Positions 1-10,100 of a DNA stretch of 64,000 nt are shown here, piece after piece (the stretch's first letter is position 1; each line of letters opens with the position of its first letter). The DNA lies in NCBI GenBank assembly GCA_030696775.1, contig JAUYRN010000012.1, positions 209,796 to 273,795 of the forward strand, given 5' to 3'. The position numbers and the translations under genes are program-made. The notes under the pieces were generated by a model. The model did no database searches and was not told the DNA's origin. It was given only the letters and a program-made list of their open reading frames with translations. Source of the DNA: Sulfuricurvum sp. (GTDB lineage: Bacteria; Campylobacterota; Campylobacteria; Campylobacterales; Sulfurimonadaceae).

Positions 1-989
1 GCAAACAATGTCGTATTGGCTTCATACGCCATCGATGAAATTGAAGAATCATTTTTTCCTACTCGCCCTTGGTTTGAAATCCAAAACGTTTCATATTGGT
101 TGGCTTTGAAGTTCGTCAGTATGGAACACGAGTGTAAATATCGAGACTCATAATAATGCACATTCGCCTCACTCAAATCGATGGGAAGTGAGTATCGGGT
201 CTGATTCGTGGGTGCTATCGCATTAAAGACATACAGATGATTTGATTTTTGGAGAGACGTAAAAAAAGGAGTTGTTGGAAGAGAATAACCATAGATTGAC
301 ATATGATTTTTATTGACACTTTCGCCCATGACAACGATTATCTTGTCATAAATCTGATTTTTTTGTTTTGCTTTCATAATTTTCATTTGATCGATGTATT
401 TTGCTCTCTCAATCATGATTTGATCAATTTTATTTTTATCATCCATCACGGTACAAATTTTACAAGGGACGCTAAAAGGTTCGAATTCTCTGATGGGATT
501 AATGTAAAAAGTGACTGCTAAAAGTATCGATATAAAAACGCCTAATCCTATAATCCTGAAGGTTTTGTAAGAGTGCGTGAAATGTTTAAGAAACTTGAAT
601 AACAAAAATAAAACGAAAAATGAAAAAAGTATTAATCCGTAATCTCTATAGTCAATATAGCTGGAAATATATTCTTTGGATTCATACAGCGGTGATAAAA
701 AAGCAACTTCGATACGAGGAGTAATATCCGGTAAAGCATATCCCCAATGCAGAGCAATATGCCCGATAAGAATATTACTTAGATTGATAAATACGATAAA
801 TACAGAAAATAATATTTTACTAAACTTGGGAATGGTAATCAATAATATCAAGGTAATGATTAAAAATAGAGAATGAGTGAAATTTGGAGAAAATATCAAC
901 TGTGGTAATAGCGTTAATAGAGATATCAATATACCAAAATAAAAATAGGATTTATTATTATGAAATTCTAGTTGGATTTTATTTTTCAA
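1..989 (-). CDS. Phosphoethanolamine transferase-like membrane sulfatase (partial, 3' end outside window)
   Basis: About 329 N-terminal residues of an alkaline-phosphatase-superfamily transferase of the EptA/EptC kind, which moves phosphoethanolamine from phospholipid onto lipid A or other surface targets at the periplasmic face. The first ~170 residues are strongly hydrophobic with several membrane segments, then a soluble part begins with the family signature VVMGESVNKNHMSIYGYSLP, where the GES serine takes the place of the nucleophilic threonine/serine that binds the metal. The only start that escapes the upstream stop is a TTG at 989, so the start is uncertain. The C-terminal catalytic half with the remaining metal ligands lies outside the window. 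Function rests on the motif and architecture; the substrate is unknown. Confidence 0.75.
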   Translation of the reverse strand, partial: MKNKIQLEFHNNKSYFYFGILISLLTLLPQLIFSPNFTHSLFLIITLILLITIPKFSKILFSVFIVFINLSNILIGHIALHWGYALPDITPRIEVAFLSPLYESKEYISSYIDYRDYGLILFSFFVLFLLFKFLKHFTHSYKTFRIIGLGVFISILLAVTFYINPIREFEPFSVPCKICTVMDDKNKIDQIMIERAKYIDQMKIMKAKQKNQIYDKIIVVMGESVNKNHMSIYGYSLPTTPFFTSLQKSNHLYVFNAIAPTNQTRYSLPIDLSEANVHYYESRYLHSCSILTNFKANQYETFWISNQGRVGKNDSSISSMAYEANTTLF

Positions 990-1082
990 TTTTCACTTTC
1001 AAATACTTGCCCTCGTAGCAAACTTTACGCTAGTAGAGGATTGTAAATTAAGCGAATTATAACAAACTTTCTGACGTACTTC

Positions 1083-2441
1083 TCACACTTCCCATGGAGC
1101 AGGTTTTCCGACATTAGCAAACACAGGATTTTTAAACGCATATTTCAGATCTTCTGCAAGATTGAGCAATCCGCCGTATCCGCCGTAGCTTGTCTTTTTT
1201 TCCTGATTGACATCGATAAAGGAGATTTTTTTCTTGATCGCCGTGTAGAGGCTTCGACCTCCCGCGAGGAGGATATGCGCACCCGTTGAATCGATGATCT
1301 TTCCTTGTTCAGAAGCTGGTTTGGTCATAAGAACACCGTTTTCACCCAAATACTCTCGTGCTTTGTCGATGTCGTCTTGCGTTGATTTAGCCACACTCGT
1401 CGCAACTACTTCGATTCCCAAATCCTGCAAGCCTGACGCAATCGACCATGCTTTATTTCCGCCCGTGTTGAGTACTGCTTTTTTGCCTGCGAACATTTGG
1501 CGATAAGGGATAAGTGCCGTTTCAAGCTCGGCTTCAGCTTCGGCAATCACTGCTTCAGCACGTGCCGTTAGTTCGGGGCATCCTAGAGCCGTGACGATTT
1601 CTCGGATGGCAAAAGAAGTATCGCGTTTGCCGTAAAATGAAACGGATATCCAGGGAATTGCATACTGCTCTTGCATCTTACGTGTAAGAGTAATGAGAGA
1701 TTTGGCACACACAATAACATTGAGTTTCGCCCGATGTGCGGTGCGTATATCCCCTACTCGTCCATCCCCGCTCATGGAACTTAGAACTCGTATTCCAATT
1801 TTTTCAAAGAGAGGAAGATACTGCCACATATCTCCCGTGACATTGTAATCACCGATAAGATTGATGTCGTATGGTGTAGTAAACTCAGGTTCTTTGGTAC
1901 CGATTAGATGTTCCAGTACCGCTTCACCCGCCAGTCGTGATCCTAGATTTTTACTTCCAATAAATCCTGCGGCATGGACAGGGACAATAGGTACACCGTA
2001 CTTTTCACTTCCAAGTTTGCACGTCATATCCATGTCATCCCCGACAAGTGCCGTTACGCAGGTAGAATATACGAAAATTGCTTCGGGTTTATAATTTTCC
2101 ATCACGTAATCAATGGAACTGGCAAGCCTTTTGTCCCCGCCAAAAATGACATCATTCGTCGTAATACCGGTCGTAAATCCCATTTGTGTATGATCACGCC
2201 CAGTGTACGACGTTTTTGTCTCACGAGTCTCCCATGACGCACCTAAACATGTTTGAGGGCCATGCACGAGATGTACCGCATCAGCATAGGGAAAAAGGGA
2301 GATTTGAGCACCATCAAAAGCACAACCCCCTGCTGCAAGTCCGGGCTTTGGCTTGTCACATCCCTCTCCCGGTTTTTTGTCTTTGCTGTGAGAGCAAGCG
2401 CTCTCATTCATAAGTTCTTTTATTTTTGCGCGGCTGACCAT
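1083..2441 (-). CDS. nifE: Nitrogenase iron-molybdenum cofactor assembly scaffold NifE
   Basis: 452 residues, normal for NifE, the subunit that with NifN forms the scaffold on which the FeMo-cofactor precursor matures. The N-terminal block GGCAFDGAQ and the run HGPQTCLGASWETRE are typical NifE. Cysteines 40, 65 and 128 match the three conserved cluster-binding cysteines of the family. It starts 48 bases after the TonB receptor gene, with AGGAG before the ATG, and a sigma-54-like site lies in the gap (2476-2491). No nifN, nifD or nifK is adjacent; the next gene downstream is a surface-modification enzyme, so nifE stands alone here and its partners must lie elsewhere. NifE is preferred over NifD because of the GCAFDG motif. 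Confidence 0.93.
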   Translation of the reverse strand: MVSRAKIKELMNESACSHSKDKKPGEGCDKPKPGLAAGGCAFDGAQISLFPYADAVHLVHGPQTCLGASWETRETKTSYTGRDHTQMGFTTGITTNDVIFGGDKRLASSIDYVMENYKPEAIFVYSTCVTALVGDDMDMTCKLGSEKYGVPIVPVHAAGFIGSKNLGSRLAGEAVLEHLIGTKEPEFTTPYDINLIGDYNVTGDMWQYLPLFEKIGIRVLSSMSGDGRVGDIRTAHRAKLNVIVCAKSLITLTRKMQEQYAIPWISVSFYGKRDTSFAIREIVTALGCPELTARAEAVIAEAEAELETALIPYRQMFAGKKAVLNTGGNKAWSIASGLQDLGIEVVATSVAKSTQDDIDKAREYLGENGVLMTKPASEQGKIIDSTGAHILLAGGRSLYTAIKKKISFIDVNQEKKTSYGGYGGLLNLAEDLKYAFKNPVFANVGKPAPWEV

Positions 2442-2475
2442 GGAAAACTCCTAGGGAGTGAATTATCGAGGTATA

Positions 2476-2491
2476 TGCAAGATTCGTGCTT
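2476..2491 (-). promoter_or_regulatory. Candidate sigma-54 promoter for nifE
   Basis: On the minus strand the sequence AGCAC-GAATC-TTGCA matches the -24/-12 consensus (TGGCAC-N5-TTGC) with the right spacing and an intact -12 TTGC; the -24 GG is AG. It ends about 35 bases before the nifE ATG and its -24 half overlaps the stop codon of the TonB receptor gene. Sigma-54 control fits nif genes in general. This is motif inspection only. Confidence 0.45.
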
Positions 2492-4529
2492 AATAGCGAT
2501 ATGTCAGCGTTAAACGTGCTGATCGAGGTTCGCCCGGATGAACCATATGATCCGTCATGGATGTAGTTTCACTCGCTAATTTTGACTCATAATAATACTC
2601 GATGTCATACGTTTTGCGGTCAAAGAGGTTGTAAACATCAACACTCACATCAATATTCTTCGTCAAATGTCGCCCTGCTTTTAGATTAACCAAAGTAGAG
2701 GGTTTAGAGCGTACCAAATTATCCTCTATTAAGGCACGACTCCCGAAATAACGAAGTCTCAATCCTCCAAAATAATCGTCATAATCGGTAACAGCGGCTC
2801 CGATTGAAACCGTTTTCTCGATTGCTTCGGGAACATATTCTCCCCCTGCTGATGAGGGATCTTTATAGCGTGCACGTGAGATGGCGACATCAGCATCGAG
2901 GATAAACCACGGTGTCGGTGTCCAGTAATTTGCCCACTCTATTCCCATACGGCGTGATGGACCCGTAGGTTCCGTCCCTCCCGTATCGCCCGCAAAAACA
3001 AGCTCTGAATCACTGTCCATCATCCACAAAGCTACGGAGGATTCCAAATGATCCACAGCCCGTGTTCTTACCCCAAACTCACCCCCTTTGGTTCGCACCA
3101 ATGGTGTTGCAGGATCAACGGCATGGGTTACACCACGTGCATCATTGCTGTGAAAGCCATATCCACCATTAAGAAAGAGTTCCGTATCTGCCCAAGGAGT
3201 GAAGATAAAACTTAGTTTCGGACTGGCGATGCTAGCGGTTTTAACTGCCGTATCTACTGGATTGACATCACTCGTCACATCAAAACGGACCAAATCACCT
3301 CGAATGCCTGCAATCATACGGACATTATCGCTGAAAGTCAGCTCATTTTGATAGTAAAGTGCGGTATTGGTCTCATTGACCTTATCGGAAGTAATGGTGT
3401 TAAATCGAACACGATTTTGGGTGTTATAAAGTCCAACACCACGGATAGCATCGTGACGCAGTTGGAATCCGTACGACTGAACCGAGTTTAGACCGAACAT
3501 CGAACCAAACGATATACGTCCAATATTCCCGCCAATAATCGTACGGGCATCTTTTTGTTCAAACTGATCTCCTTCTACTGGATGATCTAAATAGTAGGTG
3601 AAATTAGAAAACAAATCAAGCCCATAATCAATGATATACGCATTTGCACTCGTGACTCCGTTATTATCACGGTGGGTATATTCTCCTGATAAACTGTATC
3701 GATGGGTATCTCCTCCATCACTGGGATCGAGTGAACCGTATGTCCCGATGGTTCCGCTATCGATTGCACGAAGCGGAACATGGTTGGTTGCGTCCCAATC
3801 TCCTTTGTATGCCATTGCTGTAATCTTGTAGCTGTCTTTTCCCTCTTCTTTGGCATAGCTCACAACGCCGTTTAATCGTTTATACCCCTCTGGATGATCC
3901 CAAGGACCGTCATTGTAAAAATATTCCAGTGCATACAAAAGCTTTCCGCCATTCACATCGAAAGCATTGGCATTGAGGAGACGTTTTTGATTAAAACTTC
4001 CTACGGTTACACTCGCAATCCCTTCTTCTAGTGTGTCTACATAATGAATGTGGGCACTTCCTGTTGAAGCAAAATCCCCCTCGGTCGCATAATACGGCCC
4101 TTTTTTGTACATCACACTCGAAATCAATTCAGGTATGAGAAAATTAAGATCATTATACCCTTGACCATGCGCATGTGTAGGAAGATTGGTCGGCATACCC
4201 TCAATGGTTGTGAAGAAATCGGTACCGTGGTCGAGACTGAAGCCACGTAAAAAATACTGATTCGCTTTACCGTCACCACTGTGCTGCGTAACGATGAGTC
4301 CGGGGACACTCTCTAGTACCTCAGCAGGACGGAGAATCGGTCGGTTGGCTAACTGCCGTGTGCTCACTGTTCCCTCTGTTGCTGCATCAGTATTATACGA
4401 AGATTCAGCCTCACCTTTTACACTGATCGGCTGGAGTGTCACATCTTTAAGCGTCTGTTCTCCTCCTGCGTATAATGAAGAGGACAAAATCACTCCAATC
4501 ATTACACCGCTTAACATCGGATATTTCAT
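2490..4529 (-). CDS. TonB-dependent outer-membrane receptor, probably for nickel
   Basis: 679 residues with an N-terminal signal peptide (MKYPMLSGVMIGVILSSSLYAGG) followed by a plug domain (RPILRPAEVLESVPGLIVTQHSG, FLRGFSLDHGTDF) and a C-terminal beta-barrel ending in an aromatic residue (LTYRY). Such receptors import metal complexes across the outer membrane using TonB energy. The gene is divergent from nikR with a 168-base shared promoter region, which suggests that NikR controls it and that the cargo is nickel, as for FrpB4/FecA3-type receptors of Helicobacter. The substrate is therefore inferred from context. nifE follows 48 bases downstream on the same strand and may receive readthrough. 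Confidence 0.85.
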   Translation of the reverse strand: MKYPMLSGVMIGVILSSSLYAGGEQTLKDVTLQPISVKGEAESSYNTDAATEGTVSTRQLANRPILRPAEVLESVPGLIVTQHSGDGKANQYFLRGFSLDHGTDFFTTIEGMPTNLPTHAHGQGYNDLNFLIPELISSVMYKKGPYYATEGDFASTGSAHIHYVDTLEEGIASVTVGSFNQKRLLNANAFDVNGGKLLYALEYFYNDGPWDHPEGYKRLNGVVSYAKEEGKDSYKITAMAYKGDWDATNHVPLRAIDSGTIGTYGSLDPSDGGDTHRYSLSGEYTHRDNNGVTSANAYIIDYGLDLFSNFTYYLDHPVEGDQFEQKDARTIIGGNIGRISFGSMFGLNSVQSYGFQLRHDAIRGVGLYNTQNRVRFNTITSDKVNETNTALYYQNELTFSDNVRMIAGIRGDLVRFDVTSDVNPVDTAVKTASIASPKLSFIFTPWADTELFLNGGYGFHSNDARGVTHAVDPATPLVRTKGGEFGVRTRAVDHLESSVALWMMDSDSELVFAGDTGGTEPTGPSRRMGIEWANYWTPTPWFILDADVAISRARYKDPSSAGGEYVPEAIEKTVSIGAAVTDYDDYFGGLRLRYFGSRALIEDNLVRSKPSTLVNLKAGRHLTKNIDVSVDVYNLFDRKTYDIEYYYESKLASETTSMTDHMVHPGEPRSARLTLTYRY

Positions 4530-4550
4530 TTTAGCTCCCTGAAAACTTTC

Positions 4551-4599
4551 AGTATTATTTTTATAACTTTAGTATTATTGCTATATAATTTAAATAATG
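4551..4599. promoter_or_regulatory. Candidate NikR operator region between the TonB receptor and nikR
   Basis: The 9-mer AGTATTATT occurs twice as a direct repeat exactly 20 bp (two helical turns) apart, at 4551-4559 and 4571-4579. The second copy also forms an imperfect dyad TATTATT-N13-AATAATG (4573-4599), close to the Helicobacter-type NikR dyad TATWATT-N11-AATWATA but with 13 instead of 11 spacer bases. It lies upstream of both divergent genes. This is consistent with NikR autoregulation and nickel-dependent repression of the receptor, but is not proven. Confidence 0.4.
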
Positions 4600-4697
4600 G
4601 CTTAAGTTGAATGGATATTCATTTATTATTTTGAATTACTCGTATTGCACATGTAATTTTGGATAAAATTGTAAAAATAGTATGATAGGAATTTTCA

Positions 4698-5111
4698 ATG
4701 GCCAGCGACGCAATCATCCGCTTTAGTATCTCTCTTCCCGAAGATCTTCTAATATCTTTGGACAATCAAATTGTTAATCAGGGATATGTCTCACGGTCTG
4801 AATTTATGAGAGATCTCATTCGTGAACAATTGGTAGAAGATCGCTGGAACAGCAGTGAAGAAATGGTAATCGGTGTTCTAACTCTAATCTATGATCATCA
4901 TCAGCGCGATCTTTTACAGAAAATGACCGATTTACAACACGATAATGATGCTCAGATACTTTGTAATACCCATGTCCACATTGACCATCACAACTGTCTT
5001 GAAACAATTATGATAAAAGGAACTCCTGAACAAGTAGAAGGAGTCGCGAGTAAAATCAGCGGGCTAAAAGGGATTAACTTCTCTAAGCTAACCAAAACTG
5101 CCTCTTTTTAA
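4698..5111 (+). CDS. nikR: Nickel-responsive transcriptional regulator NikR
   Basis: 137 residues, typical for NikR. Residues 5-48 form the ribbon-helix-helix DNA-binding domain ([29 protein letters not shown]). The C-terminal ACT-like nickel domain keeps the square-planar ligands H81, H92, H94 and C100 ([15 protein letters not shown]), matching H76, H87, H89 and C95 of the E. coli protein. Nickel binding is expected to trigger DNA binding. It is divergent from the TonB receptor gene and its stop overlaps the EamA exporter start by one base (TAATG), so the two are probably translated together. Confidence 0.93.
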   Translation: MASDAIIRFSISLPEDLLISLDNQIVNQGYVSRSEFMRDLIREQLVEDRWNSSEEMVIGVLTLIYDHHQRDLLQKMTDLQHDNDAQILCNTHVHIDHHNCLETIMIKGTPEQVEGVASKISGLKGINFSKLTKTASF

Positions 5112-6001
5112 TGATAACTTTTAAAACTCCTATTACCAACACTCATCGCGGTATCTTGCTTATGCTTGCCGCTTCTTTTTTGTTTGCGCTTACCATGCTC
5201 TTTGCTAAACTCCTCTCAGCTCACATGGGCTCCGTTGAAGTAACATTTTGGCGTAATGCCATAGGTCTGCTTGTAATAGTGGTTTTTATTGTGCGCAAAC
5301 CTATCCAAAACGTTGGCGGTCGACCCTATACACTCATTTTTAGAGGGATTATCGGAACAATTGCGCTGCTGACATTTTTCTACACCATCAGTGCTACATC
5401 CCTCTCAAATGCCATCGTATATGCCAAAACTGAACCCATTTTTACCGCTATTTTGGCATTTTTTCTGTTAAAAGAAAAACTCAAATCTCACGCTGTATTT
5501 GCCATTATCATAGGCTTTTCAGGGGTAGCGATTCTCAGTGGATTTCATATAGACTATTTGCATATTATGGGACTATTAACCGGTTTTTTATCCGCACTTG
5601 CCTATACCAGTGTAAGAAGTCTAAAAGCCTATTATGATGAACGCACTGTTGTACTGTCATTTATGTTTTTTGGTGTCTTAATCCCGCTTATCTTAATGAT
5701 AATCACGGAATTTACTGCTTCAGAATTTTTTGCTTTTGCTCTCAATGCGTTTGTTATGCCCGTTGGCATCGACTGGTTATGGATTGTGTTGATGGGAGGT
5801 GCAGCGGCATTTGGACAGCTGTACATGACAAGAGCTTATTTTTATGCGAAAGCAGGATTGGTGAGCACTATCAGTTACAGCGTCGTACTGTTTGCCTCAC
5901 TTTTTGGGATGGTATTAGGTGATGTGTTACCGACACCGATGGTTATTATCGGAGCCGTGTTGATTGTTGCAAGCGGTATACTGCTCTCACGCAACAAATA
6001 A
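5111..6001 (+). CDS. EamA/DMT-family inner-membrane transporter
   Basis: 296 residues with about ten hydrophobic segments arranged as two EamA repeats (about 12-145 and 150-292), the layout of the drug/metabolite transporter superfamily. Features include LTMLFAKLLSAHMGSVEVTFWRNAIGLL in the first repeat and the typical GEVLPTPMVIIGAVLIVASG-like end of the second. Such proteins export metabolites, amino acids or drugs; nothing in the sequence fixes the substrate. It starts at an ATG overlapping the nikR stop codon, which suggests co-expression, though a role in nickel handling is not implied by the family. Confidence 0.85.
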   Translation: MITFKTPITNTHRGILLMLAASFLFALTMLFAKLLSAHMGSVEVTFWRNAIGLLVIVVFIVRKPIQNVGGRPYTLIFRGIIGTIALLTFFYTISATSLSNAIVYAKTEPIFTAILAFFLLKEKLKSHAVFAIIIGFSGVAILSGFHIDYLHIMGLLTGFLSALAYTSVRSLKAYYDERTVVLSFMFFGVLIPLILMIITEFTASEFFAFALNAFVMPVGIDWLWIVLMGGAAAFGQLYMTRAYFYAKAGLVSTISYSVVLFASLFGMVLGDVLPTPMVIIGAVLIVASGILLSRNK

Positions 6002-6002
6002 T

Positions 6003-6269
6003 TTACAACTTATCCTTAAACTTATCCGCGATTTTATCACCCAACTGATCGATGGGTCGTCCACTTTTATCTGCCCACGAAGAAGGATTGGCATTTTCTT
6101 TGGCATTATTATGTTCTGCTTCATGAATGACAGCATCAGGTACAGTGACCACTTGTTCCACGGTAGTATTGACTTCATTATCAGGCTCAGAGGGTAACGA
6201 ATCGAGATAAAAAGCCTTAAATAAAATAAAAGCAAAAAGTACAATAATGATATACATAAAAGGTCGCAT
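6003..6269 (-). CDS. Small membrane-anchored protein of unknown function
   Basis: 88 residues. One N-terminal hydrophobic helix (about residues 5-24, FMYIIIVLFAFILFKAFYL) is followed by a polar acidic middle and a basic, amphipathic C-terminal end (DQLGDKIADKFKDKL). It probably sits in the inner membrane with the tail in the periplasm. It converges on the EamA gene with one base between the two stop codons. No family is recognised. It is accepted as a gene because of the coherent anchor-plus-tail composition and position before the MscS gene. Confidence 0.6.
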   Translation of the reverse strand: MRPFMYIIIVLFAFILFKAFYLDSLPSEPDNEVNTTVEQVVTVPDAVIHEAEHNNAKENANPSSWADKSGRPIDQLGDKIADKFKDKL

Positions 6270-6307
6270 CGGTACTCCTATCGGTTATTAAAAGAGTATG
6301 ATAGCAT

Positions 6308-7138
6308 TTAAACCATTTTTTGTTCGTAAATGCGTACTTCTCGCTGAGGATAGGGGATGGTCAGCTTCGCCTCACCCAGCGCTTTATAAACAGCCAAATT
6401 GACTGCATACTGTACTTTAAAAAAACTCCTAGTAGGAATCCAATAGCGCATACCAATTTCAACTGCATTGTCCCCAAATTTTTCTATCCCGATGATGGAC
6501 TTATTCTCTTTGGAAACATTTTCAAAATTATCGATAACATTTCGGATAATCTCTATCGCTTTTTCTATATCATCGTCATAAGAAATACCAACATTCGCTT
6601 CAACAATACGATATTTAAACGAATTTATGAGAACCTCTCCAATCATATTTTTATTGGGTACGGTTATAAGTTCTTCATCCTCAGTACGAAGCGTTGTATA
6701 GGCAAGCTTGATCTCTTCAACTTCCCCATAGATTTTATTCACCAAAATCGTATCGCCTATCTTAAAGGGACGACTGATAATCAGAGAAATGCCCGCTGCA
6801 AAGTTAGCAACACTTCCCTGAATTGCCAAACCTGCCGTCAAGAAAACGGCACCAACTGCAGCAATAAAAGGTGCAATTGAGATACCAAGCTTACCGATAG
6901 CAACGATAATCATAGCACCAAAAATTAATCCCCGTACCCCATTGGCAGCAAATCTCCCCAACGTCACATCAAAATCATGCTTATTAAAAAATTTCAACAA
7001 TAGATTAAAAATATACTTCGAGAGAAACCATCCGATGACAACAATGATGAGGGCACCAATAATCTGAAAACTGTAATTGGCTAAAAAATCAAATGCCTGA
7101 TTATAAAATTGTTGTACGTAATGCAGTTCTTGATTCAT
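6308..7138 (-). CDS. MscS-family mechanosensitive ion channel
   Basis: 276 residues, the length of the minimal MscS channel that opens under membrane tension to relieve osmotic shock. Three N-terminal membrane segments are visible (about 25-45, 65-85, 90-130), the third with the Gly/Ala-rich pore helix (AAVGAVFLTAGLAIQGSVAN). A beta domain follows (RPFKIGDTILVNKIYGEVEEI, with the VPNKNMIGEVLIN block), then the C-terminal alpha/beta vestibule domain. It sits between a small membrane protein and dnaE on the same strand, 24 bases after dnaE would begin a separate unit. Family assignment is secure; the specific paralog is not. Confidence 0.9.
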   Translation of the reverse strand: MNQELHYVQQFYNQAFDFLANYSFQIIGALIIVVIGWFLSKYIFNLLLKFFNKHDFDVTLGRFAANGVRGLIFGAMIIVAIGKLGISIAPFIAAVGAVFLTAGLAIQGSVANFAAGISLIISRPFKIGDTILVNKIYGEVEEIKLAYTTLRTEDEELITVPNKNMIGEVLINSFKYRIVEANVGISYDDDIEKAIEIIRNVIDNFENVSKENKSIIGIEKFGDNAVEIGMRYWIPTRSFFKVQYAVNLAVYKALGEAKLTIPYPQREVRIYEQKMV

Positions 7139-7162
7139 AATGGGACTTCCTTTATGCTGGAT

Positions 7163-10100
7163 TTACAGAACATCCACACCCTCTAATGCATTCAATTCTT
7201 CAATTACCTTGTTATCAACCCGTATCGCCGAATTGATTACAACATCGGCAAGTTTCGAGACAATGGTGAGCTTGATCTCACGGCGTCCCGGATGACGGCG
7301 GATGAGAGTATAAAGTTTTTCGAGCGTTTCAAGATTGTCGCTGAGGCGTATGCGTATCTGCAACGGCTCCTGTGGCGGAAGATTTTCGACGATCTTCGTC
7401 TCCACTTTTTTTGCCTCTTTTTTTGCTTCAGAAAGAGTCATTATCTTCGTCACACCGATGCGGGTAAACATCTCAGTATGCGTAACTTTGACCTTAAATG
7501 CAATCGGTTCGTCCAAATCCATTTTTTCGAGTTGTTCAAGTTTATCGGAGAAAAGCATCATCTCGATATTGCCATGAAAGTCCATGAGACTTACAAGCCC
7601 GAATGCTGACCCTTTTTTCGACATTTTTTTCGTGATTTCTTCTACTTTTCCGATAAAGATGGCCGTGGACCCATCCGCGATATTTTCAACTTCTGAGGAT
7701 AATGTATAACTTATCGCATCGATTTGCTCACGGAAATTGTCGAGAGGATGCCCGGATACATAAAAGCCAAGCGTATCTTTTTCAAAATCCAAAAGTGTTT
7801 TGAGATCGTATTCCTCAAAATTCTTGAGATTCAGCTCGACACTCATAACCTCTTCATCATCTCCAAAAAGACTAAATTGTGCATCTTTTTGCAGTGAAGA
7901 ACTTTTTTTAGCCGCTTCTACCATTATTTCTACTTGCTCGATCAAGGCACGTCGGGAATAGCCAAAAGCGTCAAAACCCCCTGCTTTGATGATACACTCA
8001 ATCACCCGCTTATTCACTTTTTGTGGTTCAATACGGTTGATGAAATCTTGAATGTCTTTAAATTCACTCTTGGATCTGGCATCGAGAATAGACTCTACAG
8101 CCGCTTCTCCGACCCCTTTAATCGCACCAAGCCCGAAAAGAATCTGATCTTGACCATCTTTATTGATAGCAGAAAATTCCAGTTGAGAATGGTTAATGTT
8201 GGGAGCACCGAGGAAGATTTTCATCCGCTTCGCTTCTTCAATATATTTGACTACTTTGTCCGTATTGTCTTTTTCCGAGGTAAGTAGTGCTGCCATAAAC
8301 TCTTGCGGATAATAGGTTTTGAGCCATGCTGTCTGGAACGTGACCATCGCATACGCCGCTGAGTGCGATTTATTAAATCCGTATCCCGCAAATTTTTCGA
8401 TCAGATCAAACAGTTCGGAGGCTTTTTTATAGTCCAAATTTTGTTTTGCCGCACCTTGACTAAACTCATCATTGTAGGCGGAGAGGTCTTTTTTCTTACC
8501 CATTGCACGACGGATAATATCTGAATACCCCAGACTAAAGCCCCCAATCGTTTGAACGATTTGCATGACCTGCTCTTGATAGACGATGACCCCATAGGTT
8601 GGTTTTAGGATTGTCTCCATCGCAGGGAATGTATAAGCAATTGCCTGTCGCCCGTGTTTACGCTCGATAAAATCGTCCAACATTCCCGATTCCATCGGTC
8701 CCGGTCGATAAAGTGCCAATACCGCAATCAAATCCTCAAAAACGCTGGGTTTAAGACGACGATTAAGATCTTGCATCCCCGTGGATTCGATTTGGAACAT
8801 CCCTACCGTATCACCGCCTTGAATGACCTCATAGACTTTAGGATCATTTTCATCGATAGCGTGCCAATCGATCTCTTTGGCATAACGATGGCGGATAAGC
8901 TTGATCGCGCTGTCGATAACGTCGAGCGTTTTGAGTCCCAAAAAGTCAAACTTAATGAGGTCAATATCTTCGAGAAAGTTAAGTGAATACTGAGTGATGT
9001 AGTTTTCTTCACCAGAGGGCTTGTAAATCGGTGTCTTTTTCCACAACGGCTCGTTGGAGATAACAACTCCTGCTGCGTGCATGCCTGCGTTACGTTTTAG
9101 ACCTTCGAGTTTTTTCGCGAATTCCCAGACACGGGCAGCATTTGTATCACTTTCGACAAGTTCTTTGATCTTCGGTTCTTTTTGGAATGCACCATCCTCG
9201 GTTTTACCGCCTTTGGTTTTACCGTTGAGGGTAATCCCTAACTCATCAGGAATCAGTTTTGCCAGCATATCAGCTTGAGAGAGAGGCATTTCCAATACGC
9301 GCGCAACGTCACGAATAACCCCTTTGGCTAACAGTGAACCGAAGGTAATGATCTGTGCGACTTGCTCGCGACCGTACTTTTGAACCACGTAATCGATAAC
9401 TTCCCCACGACGTGCTTGCATAAAGTCCATATCGATATCGGGCATCGATACCCGCTCAGGATTGAGAAAACGCTCGAAAAGTAAATCGTACTTCATCGGA
9501 TCGATGTCGGTAATTTCTAGGCTGTAGGCGACCAAACTCCCTGCTGCCGATCCACGCCCAGGTCCCACGGCAATTCCCATCCGTTTGGCTTCACGAACGA
9601 AATCCCAAACGATGAGCATGTAGCCGGGAAATTTCATCTGATTGATGACCCCTATCTCAAATTCCAGGCGCGCTTTGTATTCCTCATGTTTTGCTGCGGG
9701 AACGTGTACCAGTCTCTCATCCAAACCGATGCGGCAACGATGGATAAAATACTCAGAATCTTCCTCCATTACCAGTCCCTCTTGGAGGGCATATTCAGTA
9801 GTAAATTTAAAGTTAGGTGGAGTCGGATCGCCAAGTTTGAGCTCTAAATTACATTTATCGACAATCTCTTGCGTGTTGTACAAGGCTTCAGGAATGTCCG
9901 CAAAAAGTCGCGCCATCTGTTCGGGTGATTTGATGTAAAACTCATGCACCGAGTGACGCATACGTTTTGGATCATCGTAAAGTTTATTCATCCCGATACA
10001 CATAAATGCCTCATGATATTGGGCATCACCGGCATACGTGTAGTGCGTATCATTAGTTGCAACAAGCTTAATACCAGTTTCATTCGAAATCTGTATAACC

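Noticed and set aside
303..876. Two plus-strand frames at 303-521 and 676-876
   Set aside because: Both are antisense to the phosphoethanolamine transferase-like gene, which reads through with a recognised motif.
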